Part shown: positions 1-7,948 of the stretch, in pieces
Layout of the letters: each line of letters begins with the position of its first letter
How positions within the stretch are numbered: position 1 is the stretch's first letter
From: Plasticicumulans acidivorans
Lineage (GTDB): Bacteria > Pseudomonadota > Gammaproteobacteria > Competibacterales > Competibacteraceae
Assembly (NCBI RefSeq): GCF_003182095.1
Contig: NZ_QGTJ01000006.1
Location: forward strand, 124,001 to 188,000
Reading direction: 5' to 3'
Length of the DNA stretch: 64,000 nucleotides
Notes under the pieces: generated by a model
The model's input: only the letters and a program-made list of their open reading frames with translations
Database searches by the model: none
Told to the model about the DNA's origin: nothing
Made by a program: the position numbers and the translations under genes

Positions 1-1721
1 AACTGAACGCCGCCCGTGAAGAACTGGCCGCGCGCAGTCAAAACGATCGCCGCGCCGAGGAAGCTCTACGGGCGATGCAGGCGGGCGATGGCCAGCGGGC
101 GGCCGCTCTGTTTGCCGAGGATGAAGCCAAGCAGGCCGCCGCTGGCCGCGCGGCCCTGCACAAGGCGGCCACCGCCGCCAAATATCAAGGCGCCCTCGCT
201 TTGACCCGCAGTGTCGAGACAGCGCTGGCCCATTACCGGCAAGCGCTCGAATACGTGCCGGATGATGTCGAAGCGCTGTGGTGGGTCGGCACGCTGGCGC
301 TGCAGACGGGTGATACAGCGCTGGCCCGGCGCAGTTTCGAAGCAGCAATCCGCGTGACAGTCGCTGACAGCCGTGAGCGGGCGGCGATGTTGGATGGACT
401 CGGCGAGGTGGCCCTGGCGCAAGGCGATCTGAGCGCCGCGCGGCAGGCGTATGCGGACAGCCTCGACATCGCCCGGCGTCTGGCCGAGCGCGACGGCAGC
501 AACAGCGAGTGGCAGCGCGACCTGTCGGTGAGCTGGGAGAAGCGCGGCGACGTGGCCCTGGCGCAAGGCGATCTGAGCGCGGCGCGGCAGGCGTATGCGG
601 ACAGTCTCGACATCCGCCGACGCCTGGCCGAGCGCGATGGCAGCAACAGCGAGTGGCAGCGCGACCTGTCGGTGAGCTGGGAGAAGCGCGGCGACGTGGC
701 CCTGGCGCAAGGCGATCTGGGCGCGGCGCGGCAGGCGTATGCGGACAGCCTCGCTATCCGCCGGCGTCTGACCGAGCGCGACGGCAGCAACAGCGAGTGG
801 CAGCGCGACCTGTCGGTGAGCTTGATTAAGCTCGGCGACGTGGCCCTGGCGCAGGGTGATCTGAGCGCGGCGCGGCAGGCGTATGCGGATGGCCTCGCTA
901 TCCGCCGACGCCTGGCCGAGCGCGACGGCAGCAACAGCCAGTGGCAGCGCGACCTCTGGGTGAGCTGGATCAAGCTCGGCGAGGTGGCCCAGGCGCAAGG
1001 CGATCTGAGCGCGGCGCGGCAGGCGTATGCGGACAGCCTCGACATCGCCCGGCGTCTGGCCGAGCGCGACGGCAGCAACAGCCGGTGGCAGCGCGACCTG
1101 TCGTTGAGCTGGAACAAGCTCGGCGACGTAGCCCTGGCGCAAGGCGATCTGAGCGCCGCGCGGCAGGCGTATGCGGACAGCCTCGGCATCGCCCGGCGCC
1201 TGGCCGAGCGCGACGGCAGCAACAGCCAGTGGCAGCGTGACCTGTCGGTGAGCTGGGAGAGGCTCGGCGACGTGGCCCTGGCGCAAAGCGATCTGAGCGC
1301 GGCGCGGCAGGCGTATGCGGACGGCCTCGCTATCCGCCGGCGTCTGACCGAGCGTGACGGCAGCCACAGCGAGTGGCAGCGCGACCTGTCGGTGAGCTTG
1401 ATTAAGCTCGGCGACGTGGCCCTGGTGCAGGGTGATCTGAGCGCGGCGCGGCAGGCGTATGCGGACGGCCTCGACATCGTCCGGCGTCTGACCGAGCGCG
1501 ACGGCAGCCACAGCGAGTGGCAGCGCGATCTCACGGTCAGCTGCGTCAAACTCGGTGAGGTCGCGCGGCAGGCCGGCGACGTGGCGGAGGCTCGCCAGCA
1601 CTGGCTCGAAGCCCAACGCATCAACGCGGCGCTGCGTGCGCGGCAGCCGGAGCATCCGCAGTGGCGTGAGGATGGTGAGCTGCTCGCGCAGGCGTTGGCG
1701 GAGCTCGACGCAAAGCCGTAG
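1..1721 (+). CDS. TPR repeat protein, 5' end outside the window
   Basis: The frame is open from the left edge, so the N-terminus is missing; the first in-window ATG is at 75. An Ala/Glu/Arg-rich, helix-prone start leads into one ordinary TPR, then eight copies of a 48-residue unit of the type GDVALAQGDLSAARQAYADS, each also carrying WQRDLSVS, and a ninth diverged copy before the stop. This TPR subtype is common in large scaffold or signalling proteins that carry an effector domain at the other end. That domain would lie upstream, so the function cannot be stated. The gene converges on the next one with a 4-bp gap. Identity between units extends to the DNA. Confidence 0.85.
   Translation, partial: LNAAREELAARSQNDRRAEEALRAMQAGDGQRAAALFAEDEAKQAAAGRAALHKAATAAKYQGALALTRSVETALAHYRQALEYVPDDVEALWWVGTLALQTGDTALARRSFEAAIRVTVADSRERAAMLDGLGEVALAQGDLSAARQAYADSLDIARRLAERDGSNSEWQRDLSVSWEKRGDVALAQGDLSAARQAYADSLDIRRRLAERDGSNSEWQRDLSVSWEKRGDVALAQGDLGAARQAYADSLAIRRRLTERDGSNSEWQRDLSVSLIKLGDVALAQGDLSAARQAYADGLAIRRRLAERDGSNSQWQRDLWVSWIKLGEVAQAQGDLSAARQAYADSLDIARRLAERDGSNSRWQRDLSLSWNKLGDVALAQGDLSAARQAYADSLGIARRLAERDGSNSQWQRDLSVSWERLGDVALAQSDLSAARQAYADGLAIRRRLTERDGSHSEWQRDLSVSLIKLGDVALVQGDLSAARQAYADGLDIVRRLTERDGSHSEWQRDLTVSCVKLGEVARQAGDVAEARQHWLEAQRINAALRARQPEHPQWREDGELLAQALAELDAKP
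402..1553 (+). repeat. Eight tandem 144-bp coding repeats
   Basis: Units begin at about 402, 546, 690, 834, 978, 1122, 1266 and 1410, all in frame and exactly 144 bp apart, with a decayed ninth from 1554. The copies differ by only a few bases, mostly at the Asp-Ile/Ala-Ile, Glu/Gln/Arg-Trp and Trp-Glu-Lys/Leu-Ile-Lys positions. Such identity suggests recent amplification or ongoing homogenisation by recombination, and copy number may vary between strains. Confidence 0.95.
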
Positions 1722-1725
1722 GGCT

Positions 1726-2928
1726 TCAGCCGTTGCCGATTTCGTCGAGCGCTTCGATCAGTACTGTTGCGGGGTCGATGCCGGCGATTTCGGTCTGCAG
1801 TGCCTGCAGGGCCTGTTCGCGGGCGGGGTTGGTGGTGAGCATGGCGTCGAGGGCCTGCTCGACGCGGTCGCGGTTGATGCGGTCGCCGCGCACGCTGCGC
1901 AGGACGCCGCGGCGCTCGAAGGCGGCGCAGTTGAGAAACTGATCGAGGTTGCCGGGCACGGCGATGCCCGGGCGGCCGGCGGCAGCGGCGATGGCGGTCA
2001 TCTGGCTGCCGCCGTTGCTGACGATCAGGCCGACCTGCGCGGCGGTCGGCGTCGGTGGCAGCAGCTCGGTGACGAACACCTCCGGATCGCTGAAAGCCTC
2101 GACCGGCCGGCCGGCGGTCGACAGCAGCACCGTCAGCGCGCGCGCGCGCGCCGCCTCGACCAGCGGACGCAGCCGGCGCAGGTCGCCGGAGCTGCCGAGG
2201 GTGATCCAGGCCAGCGTGCGCGGCTCGCGTGCGCTGATCTGCGGCCACCAGTCCGGCAGCGCCACCGGCGGTTCCCACGGCAGGTAGCCGAGGAAGCGGC
2301 AGCGGGCGTGCTCGCGCAGCGCCGGATACAGCGAGGGCAGGTCGGCGAGCAGCAGGCTGTCGGCGTCGGTGTAGACGGCGGCGAGCTGTGCCGGCAGCGC
2401 CGGCAGGCCGTGTTCGCGGCGCAGCTGATTGAGGGCGCGGGCGTGGACGCGCTGGGCGATCGGCCACGACAGCGTGAACAGCGTCTGCGCCAGCGCCAGC
2501 GGCAGCCAGGTGAGGAAGGCCAGATCCGGCACCGGCACCGCCGTGCGGGCGCTCTCGCGCCAGTAGGCGTTGGCGATGTTCAGGTAGGGCACGCCGGCGA
2601 GGCGGGCACTGACCGACAGCGACAGGCGAAAGTCGCCGATCACCGCCGTCGGGCGCAGCCGCGCGAGCAGCGCGCGGTCGGCATCGACGTAGGCGCGCAG
2701 CTCCGCCAGGCGGTAGACCGGCGCACCGCGCGCCAGGCGCTGGGCGAAGCTCGCCGGGGCGATGCTGTCCAGCGGGTAGAAGTCGATGCCGGCCGGGATC
2801 AGCGCACGGTGGCGCTCGGCGCAGGCGATGGCGACCTCGCGGCCGGCGCGCTGCAGGCATTGCGCCAGGAACAGCGGGCGGGCGAGGTGGGCGAGGGTGA
2901 CGGTTTCGGCGACGAACAGGATCGGCAT
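1726..2928 (-). CDS. GT1-type (MGT/UGT-like) glycosyltransferase
   Basis: A 400-residue GT-B fold protein. The N-terminal half opens with a short strand (MPILFVAE) and a Gly/His-poor acceptor domain. The C-terminal half has the donor-site pattern of macrolide and UDP-glucuronosyl transferases: LGSSGD, then SNGGSQM, then AAGRPGIAVPGNLDQF near residues 310-345. It would move a sugar from a nucleotide-sugar to a small or lipid acceptor; the substrate is not visible. The ATG follows GAGG. It is divergent from moeB, with 234 bp between them. Confidence 0.8.
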   Translation of the reverse strand: MPILFVAETVTLAHLARPLFLAQCLQRAGREVAIACAERHRALIPAGIDFYPLDSIAPASFAQRLARGAPVYRLAELRAYVDADRALLARLRPTAVIGDFRLSLSVSARLAGVPYLNIANAYWRESARTAVPVPDLAFLTWLPLALAQTLFTLSWPIAQRVHARALNQLRREHGLPALPAQLAAVYTDADSLLLADLPSLYPALREHARCRFLGYLPWEPPVALPDWWPQISAREPRTLAWITLGSSGDLRRLRPLVEAARARALTVLLSTAGRPVEAFSDPEVFVTELLPPTPTAAQVGLIVSNGGSQMTAIAAAAGRPGIAVPGNLDQFLNCAAFERRGVLRSVRGDRINRDRVEQALDAMLTTNPAREQALQALQTEIAGIDPATVLIEALDEIGNG

Positions 2929-3068
2929 GGAGCACCTCGCTGGGCGGCGGATGGTTGCCGCTTGCTTCCCGGCAAGCGCGTATGCACGCGCCCGACATTG
3001 CGTGGCAGACCGTAGCCGAGCGCCGGGCGGGCGTCACCTGCCAGCGGCGTTGACGCGCGCGGTTTGGC

Positions 3069-3086
3069 GTTTTGATGCATCAAAAC
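3069..3086. promoter_or_regulatory. Perfect 18-bp palindrome, candidate operator
   Basis: GTTTTGATGCATCAAAAC is a perfect palindrome in the 234-bp divergent region between the GT1 gene and moeB. The half-sites resemble FNR halves (TTGAT/ATCAA) but are two rather than four bases apart, so an FNR/CRP dimer would not fit. A different dimeric regulator is the simplest reading. Confidence 0.55.
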
Positions 3087-3162
3087 AGGCCGCGCCGGCG
3101 GCTTGCCGGCGGCGGCGGCGGCGTTCACGCTGTCGGCCCGCAACGTGCGACCGGAGCCTGCC

Positions 3163-3912
3163 GTGGACGATGAAGAACTGCTGCGCTACAGCCGCCAGAT
3201 CATGCTGCCGGAGATCGACATCGACGGGCAGGAAAAACTGCGCGCGGCGCACGCGCTGATCATCGGCCTCGGTGGCCTCGGCTCACCGGTAGCGATGTAT
3301 CTGGCGGCGGCCGGTGTCGGCCGGCTGACGCTGGTCGACTTCGATACGGTCGACCTGAGCAATCTGCAGCGGCAGATCATCCACAGCAGCGCCGACATCG
3401 GCCGGCTCAAGGTCGACTCGGCGCGTGAGCGGCTGGCGGCGCTGAATCCGCTGGTCGAGGTGGCGACGCTCGCTCACGCGCTCGCGGCGGACGAACTCGC
3501 CGCCGCGGTGGCGGCAGCCGACGTGGTGCTCGACTGCAGCGACAATCTGGCGACGCGGCTGGCGATCAACGCCGCCTGCTACGCCGCCGGCACGCCGCTG
3601 GTGATCGGCGCGGCGATCCGCATGGAAGGGCAGGCTCTGGTGGTCGATCCGCGCCAGCCGCAGGCGCCGTGCTACCGCTGCCTGTACCGCGACGCCGGCG
3701 AGGTCGAGGAAACCTGCACGCAGTCCGGCGTGCTGGCGCCGATCGTCGGCGTGGTCGGCAGCCTGCAGGCGCTGGAGGCGATCAAGCTGCTGTGCGGCGT
3801 CGGCGAGCCGCTGCTCGGCCGCCTGCTGCTGATCGACGCCGCGGCGATGGAATTCACCGAGGTGCGGGTGCCGAAGTTCGCCGGCTGCCCGGTGTGCGGG
3901 CAGGCGGGCTGA
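3163..3912 (+). CDS. moeB: MoeB-type adenylyltransferase (HesA/MoeB/ThiF family)
   Basis: E1-like enzyme that adenylates the C-terminus of a ubiquitin-like sulfur carrier (MoaD for molybdopterin, or ThiS). The GTG at 3163 sits six bases after GGAG and gives 249 residues, the length of E. coli MoeB; an in-frame ATG at 3103 would add an unrelated Ala-rich leader. GLGGLG at residues 35-40 is the nucleotide-binding loop, DFDTVDLSNLQRQ holds the Asp and Arg that bind ATP, and CYRC with CPVC form the zinc site. The Cys in CTQSGVLAP matches the conserved one. It is followed 4 bp later by the cupin gene. MoaB and MoeA lie at the far end of the window. Confidence 0.92.
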   Translation: MDDEELLRYSRQIMLPEIDIDGQEKLRAAHALIIGLGGLGSPVAMYLAAAGVGRLTLVDFDTVDLSNLQRQIIHSSADIGRLKVDSARERLAALNPLVEVATLAHALAADELAAAVAAADVVLDCSDNLATRLAINAACYAAGTPLVIGAAIRMEGQALVVDPRQPQAPCYRCLYRDAGEVEETCTQSGVLAPIVGVVGSLQALEAIKLLCGVGEPLLGRLLLIDAAAMEFTEVRVPKFAGCPVCGQAG

Positions 3913-3916
3913 GCGC

Positions 3917-4408
3917 GTGCTGCGTGCAGCGGAGTGGATCGCCGGGCTCGGCCTCGCGCCGCACCCGGAGGGCGGCCATTACCGGCGCGTCGCTACGGCG
4001 GCGCACACGCTGGCGGCCGCGGCCCTGCCGGCCGGCTTCGGCGGCGACCGCCCCGGCGCGACGGCGATCCACTACCTGCTGCAGCGTGGCGAGCATTCGC
4101 GCTGGCACCGGCTGAAGGCCGAGGAATGGTGGCTGCTGCAGGCCGGCGGGCCGCTCGATCTGCACCTGCTGCTGGCGGACGGCAGCCACCGGCTGCTGCG
4201 GCTCGGTTACGCGCTCGCCGCCGGCGAAACCCTGCACGCGGTGGTGCCGCCCGGCTGCTGGTTCGCGGCGGAAACGGTGGCGGAATTCGCGCTGCTTGCC
4301 TGTATTGTCACGCCGGGCTTCAATTTTGCCGATTTTGAACTGGCCGAGCCGGCCAGCTTGCGCGCCAGCTATCCACAAGTGACTGAATTGATTGATCATC
4401 TCGGCTGA
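3917..4408 (+). CDS. DUF985 cupin-fold protein
   Basis: A 163-residue single-domain cupin of the DUF985/YML079 type, starting at GTG 3917. Diagnostic stretches are PHPEGGHYRR near the N-terminus, a metal- or ligand-lining segment RGEHSRWHRLKAEEWW around residues 57-72, VPPGCWFAAE, and the terminal VTPGFNFADFELA. Family members bind small sugar- or nucleotide-like ligands but have no assigned reaction. Placement 4 bp after moeB suggests co-transcription; a role in cofactor synthesis is not supported by the family. Confidence 0.85.
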   Translation: MLRAAEWIAGLGLAPHPEGGHYRRVATAAHTLAAAALPAGFGGDRPGATAIHYLLQRGEHSRWHRLKAEEWWLLQAGGPLDLHLLLADGSHRLLRLGYALAAGETLHAVVPPGCWFAAETVAEFALLACIVTPGFNFADFELAEPASLRASYPQVTELIDHLG

Positions 4409-4553
4409 GTGTGAGCCAGCGCATACCACTAAAAATTTCACGATCAGCGGCTTGTTTCGCCGTAGCGCTACGGGCATCATGCGCGCCACGTCAGTGATGT
4501 AAAAAAAGCTGACAAAAAAAGACCTTACGTGGCCTGCGCCCGGACCTTTCGAG

Positions 4554-5375
4554 ATGACCGCCAGCATCCGCCTCATCGTCAATGCCGACGACTACGGCTA
4601 CTTCCACAGCGTCAGCCGCGGCATCCGCGCCGCGCACCGGGCCGGTGCGGTCACGGCGACCGGCATCATGGCCAACGGTCCGGCGTTTGCGGTGGCGGTG
4701 GCCGAGCTGGCGGAGCTGCCGCAGCTCGATCTCGGCGTGCACCTGAACCTCAGCTACGGCGCCCCGCTGACGGCGGCACTCGCCGGGCGGCTGGCACAGG
4801 GGCGCTTCGCCGGCAAGTTCGCGGCGCTGGCGGCGGTGGCGCGCGGGCACTGGCCGCTGGCGCTGGTCGCGGCGGAATGGCGGGCGCAGATCGAACGCTG
4901 CAGCGACGCCGGTCTTAAGGTCTGCTTCATCAACTCCCACGAACATGTGCACATGTACCCGCCGCTGTACCGGATCGCGGCGGGACTGGCGGCGGAATAC
5001 GGCATTCGCTGGCTGCGGCGCACGACGCCCGAATGGCACGGTTCGCAGGGACTCCTGCGCAATCTGCTGCTCGGCCTGATGGCGGCGCTGACGCCCGCCG
5101 ATGCGACGCAACCGCGGCTGCTGGGACTCGCCGGCAGTGGCCGGCTCGGTATTCCCGAGCTGCGCACGGCATTGACGGGGCTCGAAGCGGGCCGGACGTA
5201 TGAACTGATGTGTCATCCGGGGGAGTTCGATGGGGCCGAACTTGTAGACCCGGCCCTGCGTGTCTATCACGACTGGTCACGCGAACTCGCCGCCCTGACA
5301 CATCCGGACTTCGTCGCGCTGTGCCGCGAGGCCGGAATCCGCCTCGCCACTTTCCGGGAACTTCACCGGGTGTAG
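4554..5375 (+). CDS. YdjC/ChbG-family carbohydrate deacetylase
   Basis: A 273-residue metal-dependent deacetylase of the ChbG/HpnK group. NADDYG at residues 10-15 supplies the metal Asp pair, GVHLNL gives a further His, and NSHEHVHMYP at 127-136 carries the HxxH metal site. Family members remove N-acetyl groups from oligosaccharides or glycolipids. It is followed 5 bp later by a polyprenyl-phosphate-type GT2 transferase, so a paired step that adds and then deacetylates a sugar on a lipid-linked glycan is plausible. No hopanoid genes are nearby to support HpnK specifically. Confidence 0.88.
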   Translation: MTASIRLIVNADDYGYFHSVSRGIRAAHRAGAVTATGIMANGPAFAVAVAELAELPQLDLGVHLNLSYGAPLTAALAGRLAQGRFAGKFAALAAVARGHWPLALVAAEWRAQIERCSDAGLKVCFINSHEHVHMYPPLYRIAAGLAAEYGIRWLRRTTPEWHGSQGLLRNLLLGLMAALTPADATQPRLLGLAGSGRLGIPELRTALTGLEAGRTYELMCHPGEFDGAELVDPALRVYHDWSRELAALTHPDFVALCREAGIRLATFRELHRV

Positions 5376-5380
5376 GTGCC

Positions 5381-6385
5381 ATGATGCCCCAGCTCGAAAT
5401 CCTCGAATCCCTGCCGCTGCGCCCGCTGGCGCAGCCGGAAGTCCCTGTGGTCAGCGTGGTGCTGCCCGCGCACAACGAAGGCGACGGCATCCGTCTCGCG
5501 CTCGAAACCATCGCCGGCGTGCTGCGCCAGTGCAATGTCAGCTTCGAGCTGATCGTTGTCGACGATGGCTCGCGTGACGACACCTTCGCTCGTGTGCAGG
5601 AAGCCGCCGCCCGCCACCCGTATGTGCGCGGCCTGCGCTTCTCGCGCAATTTCGGCAAGGAGGCGGCGCTGCTGGCCGGCCTGCGCGTGGCGCGCGGCCA
5701 GGCGGTGATCACCATGGACGCCGATCTGCAGCATCCGCCGAGTGCGATCCCGGAGCTGCTGCGCTGCTGGCGCGAGGGCGCCAAGGTGGTGCATGCGGTC
5801 AAGCGTGACCGCTCCACCGACAGCCGCATGCAGCGCCTGCGCGCGCAGCTGTTCAACGGCCTGATCAGCCGCTTCGGCCGCATCGACCTGGCCAATGCCT
5901 CGGACTTCAAGCTGCTCGACCGCGTCGCTGTCGACGTGCTGATCGAGCGCCTGCCCGAGCGCGGGCGTTTCTACCGCGGGCTGGCGCAGTGGATCGGCTT
6001 CCCGCAGGCGAACGTGCAGTTCAACGTCGCGCCGCGCATCGCTGGTGCCGGCAAATGGTCGCTGCTCGGCCTGGTCAATCTGGCGATGACGGCGATCCTG
6101 TCGTTCACCAGCGCGCCGCTGCGTCTGGTGACGATCCTCGGCTTCGTCACGCTGGTGTTCGCCGGCCTGGTCGGCGGCGAGGCGCTGATGTCGTGGGTGC
6201 AGGGCAATGCCGCGGCCGGCTTCCTGACGCTGGAGTTCACGCTGCTGATCATCGGCAGCTTCGTGATGATCAGCCTCGGCATCGTCGGCGAATACATCGC
6301 CCGCATCTATGAAGAGCTCAAGGGCCGCCCGGCCTATCTGCTCGAAGAACGCGTCGGCTTCGAGGACGACGCCGGCAAGCGCTGA
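5381..6385 (+). CDS. Membrane GT2 glycosyltransferase (polyprenyl-phosphate type)
   Basis: 334 residues from ATG 5381. The cytoplasmic GT-A domain has VVLPAHNEG, DDGS at 61-64 and DADLQHP at 113-119 (nucleotide and metal binding), and the characteristic FSRNFGKEAAL. Two membrane segments follow near residues 240-300, as in GtrB, ArnC and DPM1-like enzymes that load a sugar onto undecaprenyl phosphate. It follows the deacetylase at 5-bp spacing. The sugar is unknown. Confidence 0.9.
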   Translation: MMPQLEILESLPLRPLAQPEVPVVSVVLPAHNEGDGIRLALETIAGVLRQCNVSFELIVVDDGSRDDTFARVQEAAARHPYVRGLRFSRNFGKEAALLAGLRVARGQAVITMDADLQHPPSAIPELLRCWREGAKVVHAVKRDRSTDSRMQRLRAQLFNGLISRFGRIDLANASDFKLLDRVAVDVLIERLPERGRFYRGLAQWIGFPQANVQFNVAPRIAGAGKWSLLGLVNLAMTAILSFTSAPLRLVTILGFVTLVFAGLVGGEALMSWVQGNAAAGFLTLEFTLLIIGSFVMISLGIVGEYIARIYEELKGRPAYLLEERVGFEDDAGKR

Positions 6386-6834
6386 GCACTCAGCGGACAT
6401 CGCGCGGGCGGCTGCGCAGGCGACCGGACAGCGCGCCCAGGTCGCTGAGCTCGGCCGCTGGCGTGCCAGCACCAAGCCGGCGCAGCTCGCCGGCCTCTCC
6501 CGGTGTGAAACTGGCGGCGACCACCGCCAGGCGCTCGATCTGTTCAATGGCGAAGTTCGAATACGAGCTCGTGCTGTGCGGGCGGTAGCGGATCACCGTG
6601 GCGACCGTACCGGTGTAGACGTGCTGCAGGGCTTTTCGCGGCGCTTGTGCTCGATGTCGATGTTCGGTCGTTCGGCCCGCTCGCGCGCGAACAGCAGCGC
6701 TCTCGGCCGCATCGACTGCGGTGATGCTGAAGGCAGTGGCAGACCGCGGAATTCGCCGCTGAGCCCCGGCGGCTGGCTGCGGACGCTCGCCTCGCCGCAG
6801 TGCCGGGGGGGCCGCCGCGCGGCGGGGCCGTCGT
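6386..6834. other. 449-bp stretch without an assignable gene
   Basis: The stretch lies between the ends of the GT2 gene and lexA. It has no recognisable domain, RNA fold or repeat. The only open frame with a start is a 68-codon frame on the minus strand (6390-6596), which extends upstream without a start for about 100 further codons. sulA often follows lexA in this position in other genera, but no SulA-like sequence is visible. Confidence 0.5.
6390..6596 (-). CDS. Unassigned 68-codon frame
   Basis: GTG-started frame reading MIRYRPHSTSSYSNFAIEQI and ending in an Arg-rich tail. No clear ribosome site precedes it and I do not recognise it. The frame stays open upstream toward lexA without a start codon, so it may be the remnant of a longer gene or chance in GC-rich DNA. 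It is listed because nothing else explains this stretch. Confidence 0.2.
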   Translation of the reverse strand: MIRYRPHSTSSYSNFAIEQIERLAVVAASFTPGEAGELRRLGAGTPAAELSDLGALSGRLRSRPRDVR

Positions 6835-7455
6835 TTACAGCCGACCGCAGCGGATCACGCCGACGGCGACGCCTTCGATCACCAGCGCGGCGCCGGTGGC
6901 GGGTTCTATCGGGGCGAAGTCGGGATTGGCCGACAGCAGACGCACGCGCTCGCCGGTGCGCTCGAAGCGTTTGACGGTGACTTCGTCGTCGATGCGGGCG
7001 ACGACGATCTGGCCGTTGCACGCCTCGGGCGTGCACCGCACGACCAGCAGATCGCCGTCGAGGATGCCGGCATCGCGCAGGCTCTGACCCTGCACCCGCA
7101 GCAGGTAGTCGGCGTGCGGGCCGAACAGGCGTTCATCGAGCTGGTAACGGGCTTCGATGTTCTGCTCGGCAAGGATCGGCGAGCCGGCGGCAATGCGGCC
7201 GATCAGCGGCAGTCCCGTGGCGGTGGCGGTGAACTCCTGCGCCATGGCGCTCAGGCGGATGCCGCGGGAGGCGTGGGCGATCAGCTCGATGGCGCCTTTG
7301 CGTTCGAGGGCGCGCAGGTGCACCTCGGCGGCGTTGCCGGAGCTGAAACCGAGCGCACGCGCAATCTCGGCGCGGGTCGGCGGCAGGCCGTGCGCATCGA
7401 GATGGTGGCGGATGAAATCAAGCACCTGCTGCTGGCGATCTGTGAGAATTTCCAT
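6835..7455 (-). CDS. lexA: LexA SOS repressor
   Basis: 206 residues, collinear with E. coli LexA plus about six linker residues. The N-terminal winged helix has [13 protein letters not shown]. The self-cleavage bond is Ala90-Gly91 (RIAAGSP), and the catalytic dyad is Ser125 and Lys162 (DDEVTVKRF). The residue after the catalytic Ser is Leu (QGQSL) where Met is usual. The start is fixed by the family. A consensus LexA box ends one base before the ATG and no ribosome site is possible there; the promoter places transcription at the start codon itself, so the message is probably leaderless. Autoregulation is expected. Confidence 0.96.
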   Translation of the reverse strand: MEILTDRQQQVLDFIRHHLDAHGLPPTRAEIARALGFSSGNAAEVHLRALERKGAIELIAHASRGIRLSAMAQEFTATATGLPLIGRIAAGSPILAEQNIEARYQLDERLFGPHADYLLRVQGQSLRDAGILDGDLLVVRCTPEACNGQIVVARIDDEVTVKRFERTGERVRLLSANPDFAPIEPATGAALVIEGVAVGVIRCGRL

Positions 7456-7456
7456 G

Positions 7457-7472
7457 CTGTTAATTTAATCAG
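7457..7472 (-). promoter_or_regulatory. LexA (SOS) box
   Basis: CTG-N10-CAG with an all-AT spacer, the Escherichia-type SOS box. It covers the -10 element of the lexA promoter and ends one base before the lexA ATG, so bound repressor would block RNA polymerase directly. Confidence 0.85.
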
Positions 7473-7489
7473 CGTCCGGGGCGGGTCAA
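7462..7489 (-). promoter_or_regulatory. lexA promoter, predicted leaderless start
   Basis: On the minus strand, TTGACC (7489-7484) and TAAATT (7467-7462) are separated by 16 bp. Seven bases downstream of the -10 lies 7455, the A of the lexA ATG. No Shine-Dalgarno sequence can lie between them, so the transcript should begin at or within a base or two of the start codon. Confidence 0.65.
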
Positions 7490-7641
7490 GTCCGCAAGTT
7501 TGTGTAAACACGCGATAGGCTGAGGCGCCTTGAAGAGGATTGGCTATGCTCTGCAGCGGAATATGGAGTGATGACCGTCACAGTACAGTGGCGACATCCT
7601 GATTCCGCTGTCCGCTGCTTTGTCCAGTAAGGAGAATTGGT

Positions 7642-7932
7642 ATGACCGAGACGGAACCTGCCGTCGTCGAGCGTCTCGTGTACGAGTGGTGCACCCATGA
7701 GGCCCGGGGCACTCATTCGGCACGCGCGCTCGCGCAGATCTACGCGAGCTGTTACCTCTCCGATACGCCGCTGCTCAATTTCGCCGATCTCAAGGCGCTC
7801 GACGAAACCCGCCTGAACTGGGCGCTGATGCTGATCCGCGCCTATGTCGAAGGCGATTTCACCGCGCCGTGGCCGCGTGCCGTGGCCCTGTGCGCCCTCT
7901 ATGACCTGATGCCTGCGGAGGCTGCGGCCTGA
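7642..7932 (+). CDS. Small hypothetical protein, 96 aa
   Basis: Soluble, mostly helical protein with an acidic N-terminus and the central stretch LLNFADLKALDETRLNWALM. AAGGAG seven bases before the ATG supports translation. It is divergent from lexA across 186 bp, but the SOS box overlaps the lexA start and not this gene's promoter, so SOS control is doubtful. It resembles small helical families that contain a 'phase of one helix plus NWALxLIR' pattern, but I do not recognise it with certainty. It converges on the DUF2726 gene. Confidence 0.65.
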   Translation: MTETEPAVVERLVYEWCTHEARGTHSARALAQIYASCYLSDTPLLNFADLKALDETRLNWALMLIRAYVEGDFTAPWPRAVALCALYDLMPAEAAA

Positions 7933-7948
7933 ACCGCTACGCCGCCGC

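Noticed and set aside
125..126. Coordinates of the finding about the LexA QGQSL variant
   Set aside because: The span given in that finding refers to LexA residue numbers 125-126; the nucleotides concerned are about 7078-7083 on the minus strand. No feature is claimed at bases 125-126.
402..1553. Tandem repeats as a CRISPR-like array or minisatellite
   Set aside because: The units are contiguous, 144 bp long, in frame and encode a known TPR subtype, with no unique spacers.
66..3037. Very long open frames on the minus strand across the TPR gene (over 500 and 900 codons)
   Set aside because: They mirror the 144-bp repeats and the GC bias of the plus-strand gene, are rich in Arg and Ser or Ala, and show no domains or ribosome sites. 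The plus-strand TPR reading is clearly the coding one.
3069..3086. FNR box for moeB
   Set aside because: The half-sites are separated by two bases; FNR and DNR dimers require four.
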